Source: JBDRNO01 sp043811005 (GTDB lineage: Bacteria; Bacteroidota; Bacteroidia; NORP154). Taken from it: a stretch of 21,746 nucleotides of DNA. The stretch's first letter is position 1. Every line of letters starts with the position of its first letter. The notes below the pieces were generated by a model, which had not been told where the DNA came from, searched no databases, and saw nothing but the letters and a program-made list of their open reading frames with translations. The stretch is from positions 1 through 21,746 of the forward strand of contig JBDRNO010000186.1 of the NCBI GenBank assembly GCA_043811005.1, read 5' to 3'. Below are positions 15,051 to 21,746 of this stretch, piece by piece. The translations under genes were made by a program, and so were the position numbers.

Positions 15051-15533
15051 ATGAAACGAAACGGTCTGCCTTTAATTTTTGTTGTTGATGATGATGCTGT
15101 TTATTGCAATCTACTGAAAGATTACCTGTATGATGAAAAGTACAGAAAGGTTGAAATTTTTTCATCAGGTGAAGAATGTATTGCCAATATGCACAAAAAG
15201 CCGGAAATAGTGTTGTTGGATCATAGTATGGATTCAATGAACGGGATTGAAGTTTTGAAAAAGATCAATAAGTCACACCCTGATACTGGTGTGATATTCC
15301 TTTCAGGACAGGAGAGAGTACAAGTTGCCCTCGATGCATTAAGATCCGGGGCATTCGACTATATCGTTAAGAACGATTCGGCTTTTCACAGACTAAAGAT
15401 GGATATAATAAGAGTGCGAAAGTTCAATAAGATGATTTCGGAAAACACTTTCTATAAAAAACAAATAAGAGCTATGACCATTGGGTTTCTTGTTATGGCA
15501 TTGCTTATAGGTAGTGTGATAATATTAAGTTAA
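15051..15533 (+). CDS. Receiver domain with C-terminal membrane anchor
   Basis: A 160-residue protein. Residues 7-125 are a receiver: acidic cluster VVDDDAV (11-17), phospho-acceptor D56 in VLLDHSMDSMNG, S85 in IFLSGQE, and K108 in YIVKNDS. After a basic linker (RVRKFNKMISENTFYKKQIR), residues 140-159 (AMTIGFLVMALLIGSVIILS) form one hydrophobic helix at the extreme C-terminus. The receiver should therefore be tethered to the inner membrane as a tail-anchored protein. There is no DNA-binding or enzymatic domain. It lies 25 bp after the hybrid kinase and most likely takes phosphate from its HPt. A stand-alone receiver fixed to the membrane is an uncommon design and suggests local control of a membrane partner. 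Confidence 0.88.
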   Translation: MKRNGLPLIFVVDDDAVYCNLLKDYLYDEKYRKVEIFSSGEECIANMHKKPEIVLLDHSMDSMNGIEVLKKINKSHPDTGVIFLSGQERVQVALDALRSGAFDYIVKNDSAFHRLKMDIIRVRKFNKMISENTFYKKQIRAMTIGFLVMALLIGSVIILS

Positions 15534-15537
15534 AGTT

Positions 15538-15643
15538 AAACCCTCAGGGTTTCTAAAACCCTGAGGGTTTGTTGAAAACGAACAGTATCTTGTTGTTAAA
15601 AAAATTCATAATAATTAATTAAGTTAAAAACCCTGAGGGTTTT
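15538..15643 (+). repeat. Composite REP-like element, copy B
   Basis: Same build as copy A: a complementary AAACCCTxAGGGTTT pair, AT-rich spacer with acgaacagtatct and taataattaat, AAGTTAAA, and a third arm followed by ttttatttta, as in copy A. It starts 4 bp after the stop of the membrane-anchored receiver and ends 16 bp before the end of the RAYT remnant, for which it is the downstream flank. Confidence 0.85.
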
Positions 15644-15659
15644 ATTTTAGAAAGATAGC

Positions 15660-16045
15660 TTATATATTTTTTTCAATATCCGAAATAAATTCTTCATCTA
15701 ACGGTTTTTGATGACAGAACTTGAAGTTATCCAAATCATCAAACCATTCTATTACCTGTTCTCTTTTCAACATTGTTGGTTTATTTGAAACCAGAGTATT
15801 ATATGATGAAAACCGCCATTCATTGATTTTACTTGCAAATTCATGTTCAATAGGATTACGATGGATATAGATAATAAGTTTTCTAAGATATCTTTCAGTT
15901 GTAATCTGCTTTCTTTTAAAATTGGGGTAAAACAATGGGCCTTTCCTGTTGTTTTGCTTGTTAAATGCTTTGGTATAGGAATTAAAGAGATTCCCGAACT
16001 GGTGAGATAATTTTTTGGACAAAATTTCATCAAGACTTTCTGCCA
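15660..16045 (-). pseudogene. REP-associated tyrosine transposase (RAYT) remnant, 3' part
   Basis: The open frame runs 155 codons from 16127, but residues 1-28 come from the composite repeat (NPQGFKNPEGL is the hairpin translated). The homologous part begins at about residue 29. It carries the RAYT segment SHQFGNLFNSYTKAFN with the presumed catalytic tyrosine Y51, then RKGPLF, the conserved YIHRNPIEHEF, WRFSSYNTLV, and a complete C-terminal REQVIEWFDD. The N-terminal half of the Y1_Tnp fold, with the HUH metal-binding motif, is missing, so it cannot cleave DNA. RAYTs are single-copy enzymes that mobilise REP hairpins in trans. Direct copies of composite repeats B and C flank it, which fits this family as the source of the repeats. 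Confidence 0.85.
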
Positions 16046-16149
16046 GACCCTCAGGGTTTTTAAAACCCTGAGGGTTTGTTAAAAACGGACAGTATCTATT
16101 TAGTAAAAAATTATAATAATTAATCAAGTTAAAAAAACCCTGAGGGTTT
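16046..16149 (+). repeat. Composite REP-like element, copy C
   Basis: Same order as copies A and B (arm pair, spacer with acggacagtatct and taataattaatcaagtt, third arm), though its first arm begins gaccct and is joined to the RAYT coding sequence. The last arm ends 2 bp before the stop codon of recN on the opposite strand, so it may end recN transcripts. It is the rightmost copy of this family in the window. Confidence 0.85.
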
Positions 16150-16151
16150 GA

Positions 16152-17846
16152 CTATTTAATCTTCAACAACTCCCTCGCATTATCCATAGCCGCAGTTGTC
16201 AACTCCTCACCGCTGAGCAGTTTGGCTATTTCGTTAATCCGTTCATTCTGGGTAAGTTTTTTAAGATTGGATCTGGTAGAAGCAGCATCTGATTGTTTGT
16301 ATGCAAGGTAATGGGAATCGGCTTTGCAGGCGATTTGAGGTAAATGGGTGATGGCGATCACCTGCATTGAAGCGGACATGTTTTTCATGATGTTTCCAAC
16401 TTTATCGGCAATTTCTCCTGAAATACCTTTGTCAATCTCATCAAATATGACAGCAGGAAGTGAAGTCAACTGAGAAATTGATGATTTGATGCTTAACATA
16501 AGTCGTGATAGTTCACCGCCCGAAGCAACTTTGGAAATTTCATTATAATCGTTCCCTTTGTTTGCCTTAAACATGAAACGGATCTTGTCAATGCCATCAG
16601 AGTTGAATTCAGATTTTCTAAATCCAGAAGATTTAGGAAATCTTTCCTCAATATAAGCATGTTCAATCTTTAGCCCGGCAGAAGGCATAGCCATCTGGTT
16701 CAACAGGGATTTAATATCTTTTTCAATGAAGGGTATTACCTTTGTTCTGTTCTTCGATATTTTTTCCGCCAAGGTAGCCAGGTTTTCATACAGCTTTGCT
16801 GATCTGTTCCTTAATTCCTTTATTTCATCTTCTAAAGAGCCGATACTGTCGAGTTTATTTTTTAACGATTCCTTTAATTGCAATAGTTCCCCGATGGTTT
16901 GTAAGTTGTGTTTTTGTTGTAAACCGTAGATCAGGTCAAGACGTGTATTTATATCTTCTATCCGTTTCGGGTTATGGCTTGTTTTCTCCTGGATATTCTC
17001 AATTTCAGTAACGATATCTTTTATCTCAATATATGAGCTTTTCAATCTTTCAGTGAGTTCTTCAAGACCGGGGTTGTATTTAATTAATTCGGAGACCAGG
17101 TTCTTTACCTCTGTCAAATTGTTAAGGATACTGTTTTCATCCGAATTCAATGCATAAGATGCTTTTGAAAGGTTTGCTTTTATTTCCTCTGCGTGGTTTA
17201 ATGTTTCAATTTCTGTTTCCAATGCTTCCTGTTCGCCAGCCTGAAGGTTTGCCTCTTCCAGCTCATCATGCTGAAATTTATAATAATCCTTATCGGATTT
17301 AGAACTTTTTTCACGTTCCAGCAGGTTATTCAATTCATTTTCAAGGGCTTTGAATTCACTGTATTTTATTTTATACTCATTCAGCAAGCCGGGATGCCGG
17401 GAATAAGCGTCCACTACTGATAACTGAAAACCAGCGCTGTGTAACGTCAATGCCTGATGCTGGGAATGAATATCAATCAATTTTAAGCCAAGTTCCTTGA
17501 GATGTCCGAGGTTCACAGGTGTGTCATTGATAAATGCCCTTGATTTGCCAGCAGGATTTAATTCCCTTCTAATGATAGTTAGATCTTCATAATCCAGATC
17601 GTTACTTTTAAAAAAGTCTTTGAGGTGGTAATTTGAAATATTAAAGGTTCCTTCAACAATGCATTTTTTATTTTTGTCTTGAAGTACATGGCTATCAGCT
17701 CTTTCTCCCAATACCAACGATAATGCTTCGACTAAAATTGATTTTCCCGCCCCGGTTTCACCGGTGATGATCGTTAATCCTTTGGAAAAATCTATATACA
17801 GCTTTTCAATGAGTGCATAGTTGAGTATTGATAGGTTTGTTAACAT
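16152..17846 (-). CDS. recN: DNA repair protein RecN
   Basis: A 564-residue SMC-like ATPase of double-strand-break repair, the usual family length. Walker A is GETGAGKS (29-36), inside the typical N-terminal LTNLSILNYALIEKLYIDF start. A long central coiled coil spans roughly 150-380. The ABC signature is ASGGELSRLM (441-450) and Walker B is AVIFDEIDKGISG (465-477, D469/E470). RecN acts in the cytosol and tethers broken ends ahead of RecA-dependent repair. The ATG at 17846 is the first in frame and gives the canonical N-terminus. It is the first gene of the conserved minus-strand block, and its stop directly touches the repeat-rich accessory region. Confidence 0.96.
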   Translation of the reverse strand: MLTNLSILNYALIEKLYIDFSKGLTIITGETGAGKSILVEALSLVLGERADSHVLQDKNKKCIVEGTFNISNYHLKDFFKSNDLDYEDLTIIRRELNPAGKSRAFINDTPVNLGHLKELGLKLIDIHSQHQALTLHSAGFQLSVVDAYSRHPGLLNEYKIKYSEFKALENELNNLLEREKSSKSDKDYYKFQHDELEEANLQAGEQEALETEIETLNHAEEIKANLSKASYALNSDENSILNNLTEVKNLVSELIKYNPGLEELTERLKSSYIEIKDIVTEIENIQEKTSHNPKRIEDINTRLDLIYGLQQKHNLQTIGELLQLKESLKNKLDSIGSLEDEIKELRNRSAKLYENLATLAEKISKNRTKVIPFIEKDIKSLLNQMAMPSAGLKIEHAYIEERFPKSSGFRKSEFNSDGIDKIRFMFKANKGNDYNEISKVASGGELSRLMLSIKSSISQLTSLPAVIFDEIDKGISGEIADKVGNIMKNMSASMQVIAITHLPQIACKADSHYLAYKQSDAASTRSNLKKLTQNERINEIAKLLSGEELTTAAMDNARELLKIK

Positions 17847-18165
17847 TTTTTTGGTTGATGTTTTTATTTAAACGTATGGGAATTTCAGTTTGTTCTGGGT
17901 TTCGGTTACTCTACGAAATACGAAATGAAGCGAAGCGGAGTTCACTAACACCGCAAAAATTAAATATTAGAGTGAGTAAATTTTTACGAATATACGAAAA
18001 ACATTTTATCACAAGCTACATAGTTTGGTAAACATAATCCGCCAGCCGGCGGAAGCACTTTTCGTAAATTCGTATTTTTTCGTATTTCGTAGAAAAAATA
18101 TTTATTCACTTCTTTGGTTGTGGCTTGCCCACGTTGGTGTAATAGTATAATTAGGGATAGAAATT
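17847..18165. other. Intergenic region holding a small inverted-repeat element
   Basis: No gene is credible here; the short plus-strand frame is low-complexity. The region is mostly occupied by the 17911-18092 element. The rest is AT-rich and must carry the recN promoter if recN is not transcribed from the upstream PorD-like gene. Confidence 0.6.
17911..18092. mobile_element. MITE-like element with nested inverted repeats
   Basis: ctacgaaatacga (17911-17923) is exactly complementary to tcgtatttcgtag (18080-18092). A second pair lies inside: tacgaatatacgaaaa (17985-18000) complements 18059-18074 at 15 of 16 positions. The element is about 182 bp, has no ORF of note, and contains the near-palindrome ccgccagccggcgg (18039-18052). 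It sits between recN and the PorD-like gene. I saw no clear target duplication. Confidence 0.7.
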
Positions 18166-19065
18166 TTATTTTTTTTCTAATATCTTCTGATATTTGGTAG
18201 TATTAGCAGGGTCGATTTTATTGAGGAGGTTAACGACTCTCGTTTTTTCATTCAGATAGGATTCCGAAAAAATATTAACCAATTCATCTGCCTTGGCATC
18301 AAAGAATATCTGGAGGATAAAAGAGCTTGGCTCTTCAACATGAACTTTCTCAAGAAGCTTCAAACAGTCAGCAATGACCATTCGTGAAGATGCTACATCT
18401 TCTGACATCGGGTCGAGTCCGTGCCGGTGGTATTTGTAAAGGCACTCCCTGTAAGGTTTATATATCTGTTTTAAAAGGTCTTCAGCCAGCCAGTACCTGT
18501 TTTTAAGGCTTTCATAAGCTTTCCATCCTCTTTCATCTGCATTTTGGGCATTGGATACTATTGACTTGGCTTTCAGAAAATATGGGGTTCCTCCTTCCAA
18601 AGAAAAAGAATCGTAGTCCAAGCCAATAATTATATAGGCATAAAAGGCAAGTATTGATGACAGGTTTGAAAGGTGTGAACTCTCTGAAAACTCCAACGGA
18701 TCGTACTCAAGATATCTGAAATGCAGGTCATTATCGCTGAAATTCAACAAGAGGGAATTATAAGAAGAATTTATTATAGGTCTTCTCAACTGTATTTGGA
18801 TAGTTCCTTTAAATTCATCAATCGAAATCTTATCGGAAATATTAATTAAAATACTACATTCTATTCGTTCTTCATTTTTAAAAACATCATTTGTCCACTT
18901 GCGGTTATTCATAAATTCGTAAATAGAGCTCCGCAATGTCTCATATACCCTCTTGTCACTGGTCTGAATTTGAGATGAAAGTACTTGCACTGAGCAGTTT
19001 AATTCCTGGGCGGTAGCTTTTAAATAAAAAGAAATAAAAAGCAGTATTAGTGGGAAGGTTCGCAT
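18166..19065 (-). CDS. DUF4835 / PorD-like periplasmic protein
   Basis: A 299-residue exported protein. The signal peptide is at 1-20 (MRTFPLILLFISFYLKATAQ), and the mature start ELNCSVQVLSSQIQTSDKRVYETL is the family hallmark. Further conserved parts are IYEFMNNRKWTND (48-60), FKGTIQIQLRRPIINSSYNS (84-103), DPLEF, FYAYIIIGLDYDSFSLEGGTPYFLKAK, and GWKAYESLKNRYWLAEDLL. Length and composition fit the DUF4835 family. Some annotation pipelines name it PorD and link it to type IX secretion; I recall this from family knowledge and it cannot be shown from sequence. Position between coaBC and recN is typical for Bacteroidota. A type IX substrate at 9026 shows that the system operates in this organism. 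Confidence 0.85.
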   Translation of the reverse strand: MRTFPLILLFISFYLKATAQELNCSVQVLSSQIQTSDKRVYETLRSSIYEFMNNRKWTNDVFKNEERIECSILINISDKISIDEFKGTIQIQLRRPIINSSYNSLLLNFSDNDLHFRYLEYDPLEFSESSHLSNLSSILAFYAYIIIGLDYDSFSLEGGTPYFLKAKSIVSNAQNADERGWKAYESLKNRYWLAEDLLKQIYKPYRECLYKYHRHGLDPMSEDVASSRMVIADCLKLLEKVHVEEPSSFILQIFFDAKADELVNIFSESYLNEKTRVVNLLNKIDPANTTKYQKILEKK

Positions 19066-19204
19066 TATTAATTAGCTTAATTTTTTATAATGATGTTATA
19101 TCTTTGATATTGGATATTTGATATTTTTTTCTAACATCCAACATCTTAAACTTATTTTTTAACCAACAAATTATCTTATGACAGCTTACGGATAGTAAGT
19201 TTTG

Positions 19205-19290
19205 GTTTTTAAGGATATAAGGATTTAACAATAGAACAATACTCCTATACCCCTATACCTCTATATCCTTATACCTTATACCTTATACCT
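19205..19290 (-). repeat. Degenerate 7-8 bp tandem repeat at the coaBC 3' end
   Basis: Imperfect cctatac/ccttata units run through 19246-19290 and spill into the last codons and stop of coaBC (the GIRYKV C-terminus is read from the repeat). ggatataagga at about 19213-19223 complements part of the array, so the mRNA 3' end may form a hairpin. Confidence 0.5.
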
Positions 19291-20558
19291 TGAATTTCCA
19301 TTATTTTATCAACAATATCCTTAGCAACCTCTGTTTTAGATTTTAACTCAAATCTTGTAGTATTATTGTCTTTGTCAATTATTGTAATTTTGTTTGTATA
19401 CTGTTGAACGGCAGGCGGGGAAGCTGGTTTTAGGGGTGAAAAGCCGGCTCCATGATCATTAAGGGAATTCAAGACAATAAGATCAAGGTTTTTCTTTTTA
19501 ATTTTGGATTTGGCATTTGTAAGCTCATTTTCTGTTTCCAATGCAAACCCAACCAAAATCTGGTTGACTGACTTCATTTTTCCTAATTCGTCTAATACAT
19601 CTTTAGTTGGTGTAAGTTTAATTGATTTGTTTTTCCGGTTTTTTTTGATCTTTTGCCTGGCAACTGACTCTGGGGTATAATCAGCAACAGCAGCACACAT
19701 CACCGTAATATCCATTTCAGAGAAGTTGTTAACACATGCAGAATACATTTCTTCAGCAGAAGTTACATCTATCTTGTAAATGTTTGGATGGTTTGATATT
19801 AATTGTGTTGGGCCGCAAACCAATTTTACTTTAGCGCCTTTGATTGCCAATTCTTCGGCAACAGCGAAACCCATTTTCCCGGATGAATAATTACTAATGA
19901 ACCTAACCGGGTCAATGGCTTCATGAGTTGGACCTGCTGTTACCAGGGCTTTTTTCCCTGTCAAAGTTCCCTTCCCCTGTATACCGGTAGAAAAATATTC
20001 ACTTATGATCTTAAATATTGTTTCCGGTTCGGTCATTCTGCCTTCACCAGTCAATCCACTTGCCAATTCACCTTCATCAGGGGCGATCAGAATATTTCCA
20101 TACGACTGGAGTTTCTTTATATTATTTGCAGTTGAAGGATGTTTATACATGTCCATATCCATTGCAGGTGCAAAAAATACCGGGATGCTTTTAACAGGGA
20201 TTGAGAGGTAAGCGGCTAGCAACAGGTTGTCACAAATTCCGTTTGCCATTTTAGCCATGGTATTAGCAGTAACAGGTGCGATAATCATCAAATCTGCCCA
20301 TTGCCCTAAATCAACATGATTATTCCATTCACCTCCCTGTGGTCCGGGTTGAGTTGTTATTTCTGATGTGAATTCACTTAAAACGGGATTTTTAGAAAGT
20401 ACCGAGAGGGTTAAAGGAGTGATAAAATCCGAAGCAACAGACGTCATTATAACTTTTACATTAGCTTTTGCTTTAATAAATAACCTGACGAGAAAAGCTG
20501 CTTTATATGCCGCGATACTACCTGTTACTCCAAGTATAATGTTTTTGCCGCTGAGCAT
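19269..20558 (-). CDS. coaBC: CoaBC, phosphopantothenoylcysteine decarboxylase/synthetase
   Basis: A 429-residue bifunctional coenzyme A enzyme. The flavin-dependent CoaC half (1-190) has GVTGSIAAYKA (10-20), presumed catalytic H81 in NHVDLGQWAD, and APVTANTMAKMANG (94-107). The CoaB half (200-429) has TAGPTHEAIDPVRFISNYSSG (207-227), the AAVADYTP motif (289-296) and KIKK-type lysines. It joins cysteine to 4'-phosphopantothenate and then decarboxylates the product. Two CoaC positions differ from the E. coli enzyme. PxMNxxMW is PAMDMDMY here (D134 for Asn), and the ACG loop cysteine is Ser (S167 in GELASGLTGEGRM). I believe both occur in other Bacteroidota, so this is probably a lineage feature and not damage. 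It follows rpoZ by 42 bp, in the same transcript. Confidence 0.96.
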   Translation of the reverse strand: MLSGKNIILGVTGSIAAYKAAFLVRLFIKAKANVKVIMTSVASDFITPLTLSVLSKNPVLSEFTSEITTQPGPQGGEWNNHVDLGQWADLMIIAPVTANTMAKMANGICDNLLLAAYLSIPVKSIPVFFAPAMDMDMYKHPSTANNIKKLQSYGNILIAPDEGELASGLTGEGRMTEPETIFKIISEYFSTGIQGKGTLTGKKALVTAGPTHEAIDPVRFISNYSSGKMGFAVAEELAIKGAKVKLVCGPTQLISNHPNIYKIDVTSAEEMYSACVNNFSEMDITVMCAAVADYTPESVARQKIKKNRKNKSIKLTPTKDVLDELGKMKSVNQILVGFALETENELTNAKSKIKKKNLDLIVLNSLNDHGAGFSPLKPASPPAVQQYTNKITIIDKDNNTTRFELKSKTEVAKDIVDKIMEIQGIRYKV

Positions 20559-20600
20559 TATTCCAATTCTTTATCTTTATTATTTTCTACTGATGGTCTT

Positions 20601-20903
20601 CTAAAGTATATTTTTTTTTTCAAGAAATTCCTGGATAGCAATCAATCCTGGTTTCGGTAGGCGTTCATAAAATTTAGAAATCTCTATTTGTTCCCTGTTC
20701 TCAAAGACCTCTTCGAGATTGTCTGATGAAGAGGCAAACTCTGATAATTTTCTGTCTAATTCATCTTTTATTTCAGAACCAATCTGATTTGCTCTTTTTG
20801 AAAGAATAACAACAGTTTCATATAAATTTTGGTCATCTGTTTCAAAATCGGTTATATTTCTTGTAACAGTTGTTAATTCGGCTTCTGTTTTTTTGTAGTC
20901 CAT
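20601..20903 (-). CDS. rpoZ: RNA polymerase omega subunit (Bacteroidota type)
   Basis: A 100-residue protein. It has the pattern YKKTEAELTTVTRNI (3-17), the omega core LYETVVILSKRANQIGSEIKDEL (27-49), and the conserved C-terminal DNLEEVFENREQIEISKFYERLPKPGLIAIQEFLE (61-95), which is specific to Bacteroidota omega proteins. Omega stabilises the beta-prime subunit during RNA polymerase assembly. The gene lies 15 bp downstream of bamD and 42 bp upstream of coaBC, fitting the usual cluster and a shared transcript. Confidence 0.92.
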   Translation of the reverse strand: MDYKKTEAELTTVTRNITDFETDDQNLYETVVILSKRANQIGSEIKDELDRKLSEFASSSDNLEEVFENREQIEISKFYERLPKPGLIAIQEFLEKKNIL

Positions 20904-20918
20904 GGATAGTTTTAGTTA

Positions 20919-21734
20919 TTAGTTACTTTGTAAAATTTGAGTATTATACTTTTCTGTTTGTTTTAATAAATCTTTAAAAATTGACTTTGCTTCTTTAATA
21001 TATTTGCTGTCAGAATATGAGTCTATAAAGGTGTGATATGCATTAATTGCGGTTCGCAGTCTTTCTTCTTTTTTTGATTCAACACTATTGAATGCCAGTA
21101 AATAATTTGATTTTAATATAAAAAATACAATTTCCTCTTTGTATTTTGTATCTGGAAAGTCTTTAAGGGTGTTATTAAATGCAACAGAAGCAGCTTTGTA
21201 ATTGCCAAGATCATAATACAGTTTTGCATTTTTATATGATTTGTTTTCCAATTTTAATCTTAACTCATCAATCAACATGTTACATTCAGTAATTCGCGAA
21301 CTTTGAGGATGCATATTAATAAATAATTGCAATTCATTTATTGCCTTATAAGTATTGGTTTGATCCAGGCTTGAAACAGGTGAGGTCAAATAATAACAAT
21401 AAGCATTCATAAATTGACACTCTTCAGCATGTTCACTGTTGGGATACGTTTTAGAGAAATTTTTAAAATAGTAACCTGCGAAAATATAATCTTCCAGGTT
21501 ATAATTACAATAGGAATAATAAAAATAAACCTGTTCGGCTTTTTCTGTTCCTCTGTAAATAGTGATAAGTTCTTCAAATAAAGGAAGCGCTTTGTAAAAA
21601 TGATCATCATTATAGTATTGCAAAGCCATTTCGTATTTATAATCGAAGTCGGTGCTTTTCAGCACTTTTCGATACTTGCTGCAAGAATAAAATGAGATCA
21701 GGATTAAAAGCGATATTATGAACTTAAAGTTCAA
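20919..21734 (-). CDS. bamD: Outer membrane assembly lipoprotein BamD
   Basis: A 271-residue lipoprotein. The signal MNFKFIISLLILISFYSC ends in the lipidated C18, followed by SKYRKVLKSTDFDYKYEMALQYYNDDHFYKALPLFEELI, the first TPR. Further TPR-like helices run to about residue 265. Lipid-anchored TPR architecture, length and neighbours fit BamD of the beta-barrel assembly machine. The start is uncertain: 21734 is a TTG, and no in-frame ATG exists between it and the window edge 12 bp away. The gene may therefore start outside the window, although this TTG gives a compact lipoprotein signal. Confidence 0.88.
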   Translation of the reverse strand: MNFKFIISLLILISFYSCSKYRKVLKSTDFDYKYEMALQYYNDDHFYKALPLFEELITIYRGTEKAEQVYFYYSYCNYNLEDYIFAGYYFKNFSKTYPNSEHAEECQFMNAYCYYLTSPVSSLDQTNTYKAINELQLFINMHPQSSRITECNMLIDELRLKLENKSYKNAKLYYDLGNYKAASVAFNNTLKDFPDTKYKEEIVFFILKSNYLLAFNSVESKKEERLRTAINAYHTFIDSYSDSKYIKEAKSIFKDLLKQTEKYNTQILQSN

Positions 21735-21746
21735 TTGCGTAATATG

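Noticed and set aside
15660..16127. Intact 155-aa transposase gene
   Set aside because: The first 28 codons come from a REP-like repeat and the HUH half is missing, so it is annotated as a remnant from 16045.
3634..16149. CRISPR interpretation of the AAACCCTxAGGGTTT repeats
   Set aside because: Loci are kilobases apart, lie after unrelated genes and lack regular spacers; they are dispersed hairpins.
17828..18031. 67-codon plus-strand frame near recN
   Set aside because: It runs through the nested inverted-repeat element and overlaps the recN start on the other strand; no domain is seen.

Overview
The window looks like AT-rich chromosomal DNA of a member of the Bacteroidota. Four things point there. 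A type IX secretion substrate carries a YPNPSTGKF C-terminal sorting domain and SprB-like repeats. The right-hand gene string bamD - rpoZ (Bacteroidota-type omega) - coaBC - DUF4835/PorD-like - recN is a familiar Bacteroidota order. Leaders are mostly A-rich without a Shine-Dalgarno. The kinases carry the KASHDxRxPF-type HisKA motif common in soluble PAS kinases of this phylum. I cannot assign genus or family.

Layout. (1) Bases 1-8776 hold an accessory two-component array. It has a gutted response regulator (724-855), a REC-PAS3-kinase (852-3020), a single-domain regulator (3155-3571), a PAS-kinase (4048-5202) with a small STAS/SEC14-like protein (5227-5604), a soluble double-HAMP-PAS2-kinase (5834-7735), and a second, 91% identical single-domain regulator (8024-8440). 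The array is bracketed by two inverted copies of a ~240-260 bp MITE-like element (1-286 and 8514-8776). Its intergenic gaps are filled with small palindromes, an 8-bp tandem array and a helically phased GTTAA array. (2) Bases 9026-12068 encode two exported proteins, an FG-GAP/SprB-repeat type IX substrate and a small putative exported protein. (3) Bases 12213-15533 form a compact signalling operon: an RsbW-like ATPase, a hybrid kinase with REC and HPt, and a receiver domain with a C-terminal membrane anchor. (4) Bases 15538-16149 hold the 3' half of a REP-associated tyrosine transposase (RAYT), sandwiched between two direct copies of a composite repeat built from the palindrome AAACCCTxAGGGTTT. 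Seven loci of this palindrome are scattered from 3634 to 16149, and none occurs in the conserved block to the right. (5) Bases 16152-21746, all on the minus strand, are the conserved housekeeping block recN, DUF4835/PorD-like, coaBC, rpoZ, bamD.

How the parts may work together (inference). All four histidine kinases lack transmembrane segments and no regulator here has a DNA-binding domain. The visible outputs are protein-protein modules: Rcp1-like single receivers, an RsbW-like ATPase, a STAS-like protein, an HPt and a membrane-tethered receiver. This suggests a cytosolic phosphorelay and partner-switching network, expanded by local duplication in a repeat-rich accessory zone next to a conserved chromosomal block. 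I found no tRNA, rRNA, CRISPR array or intact transposase.
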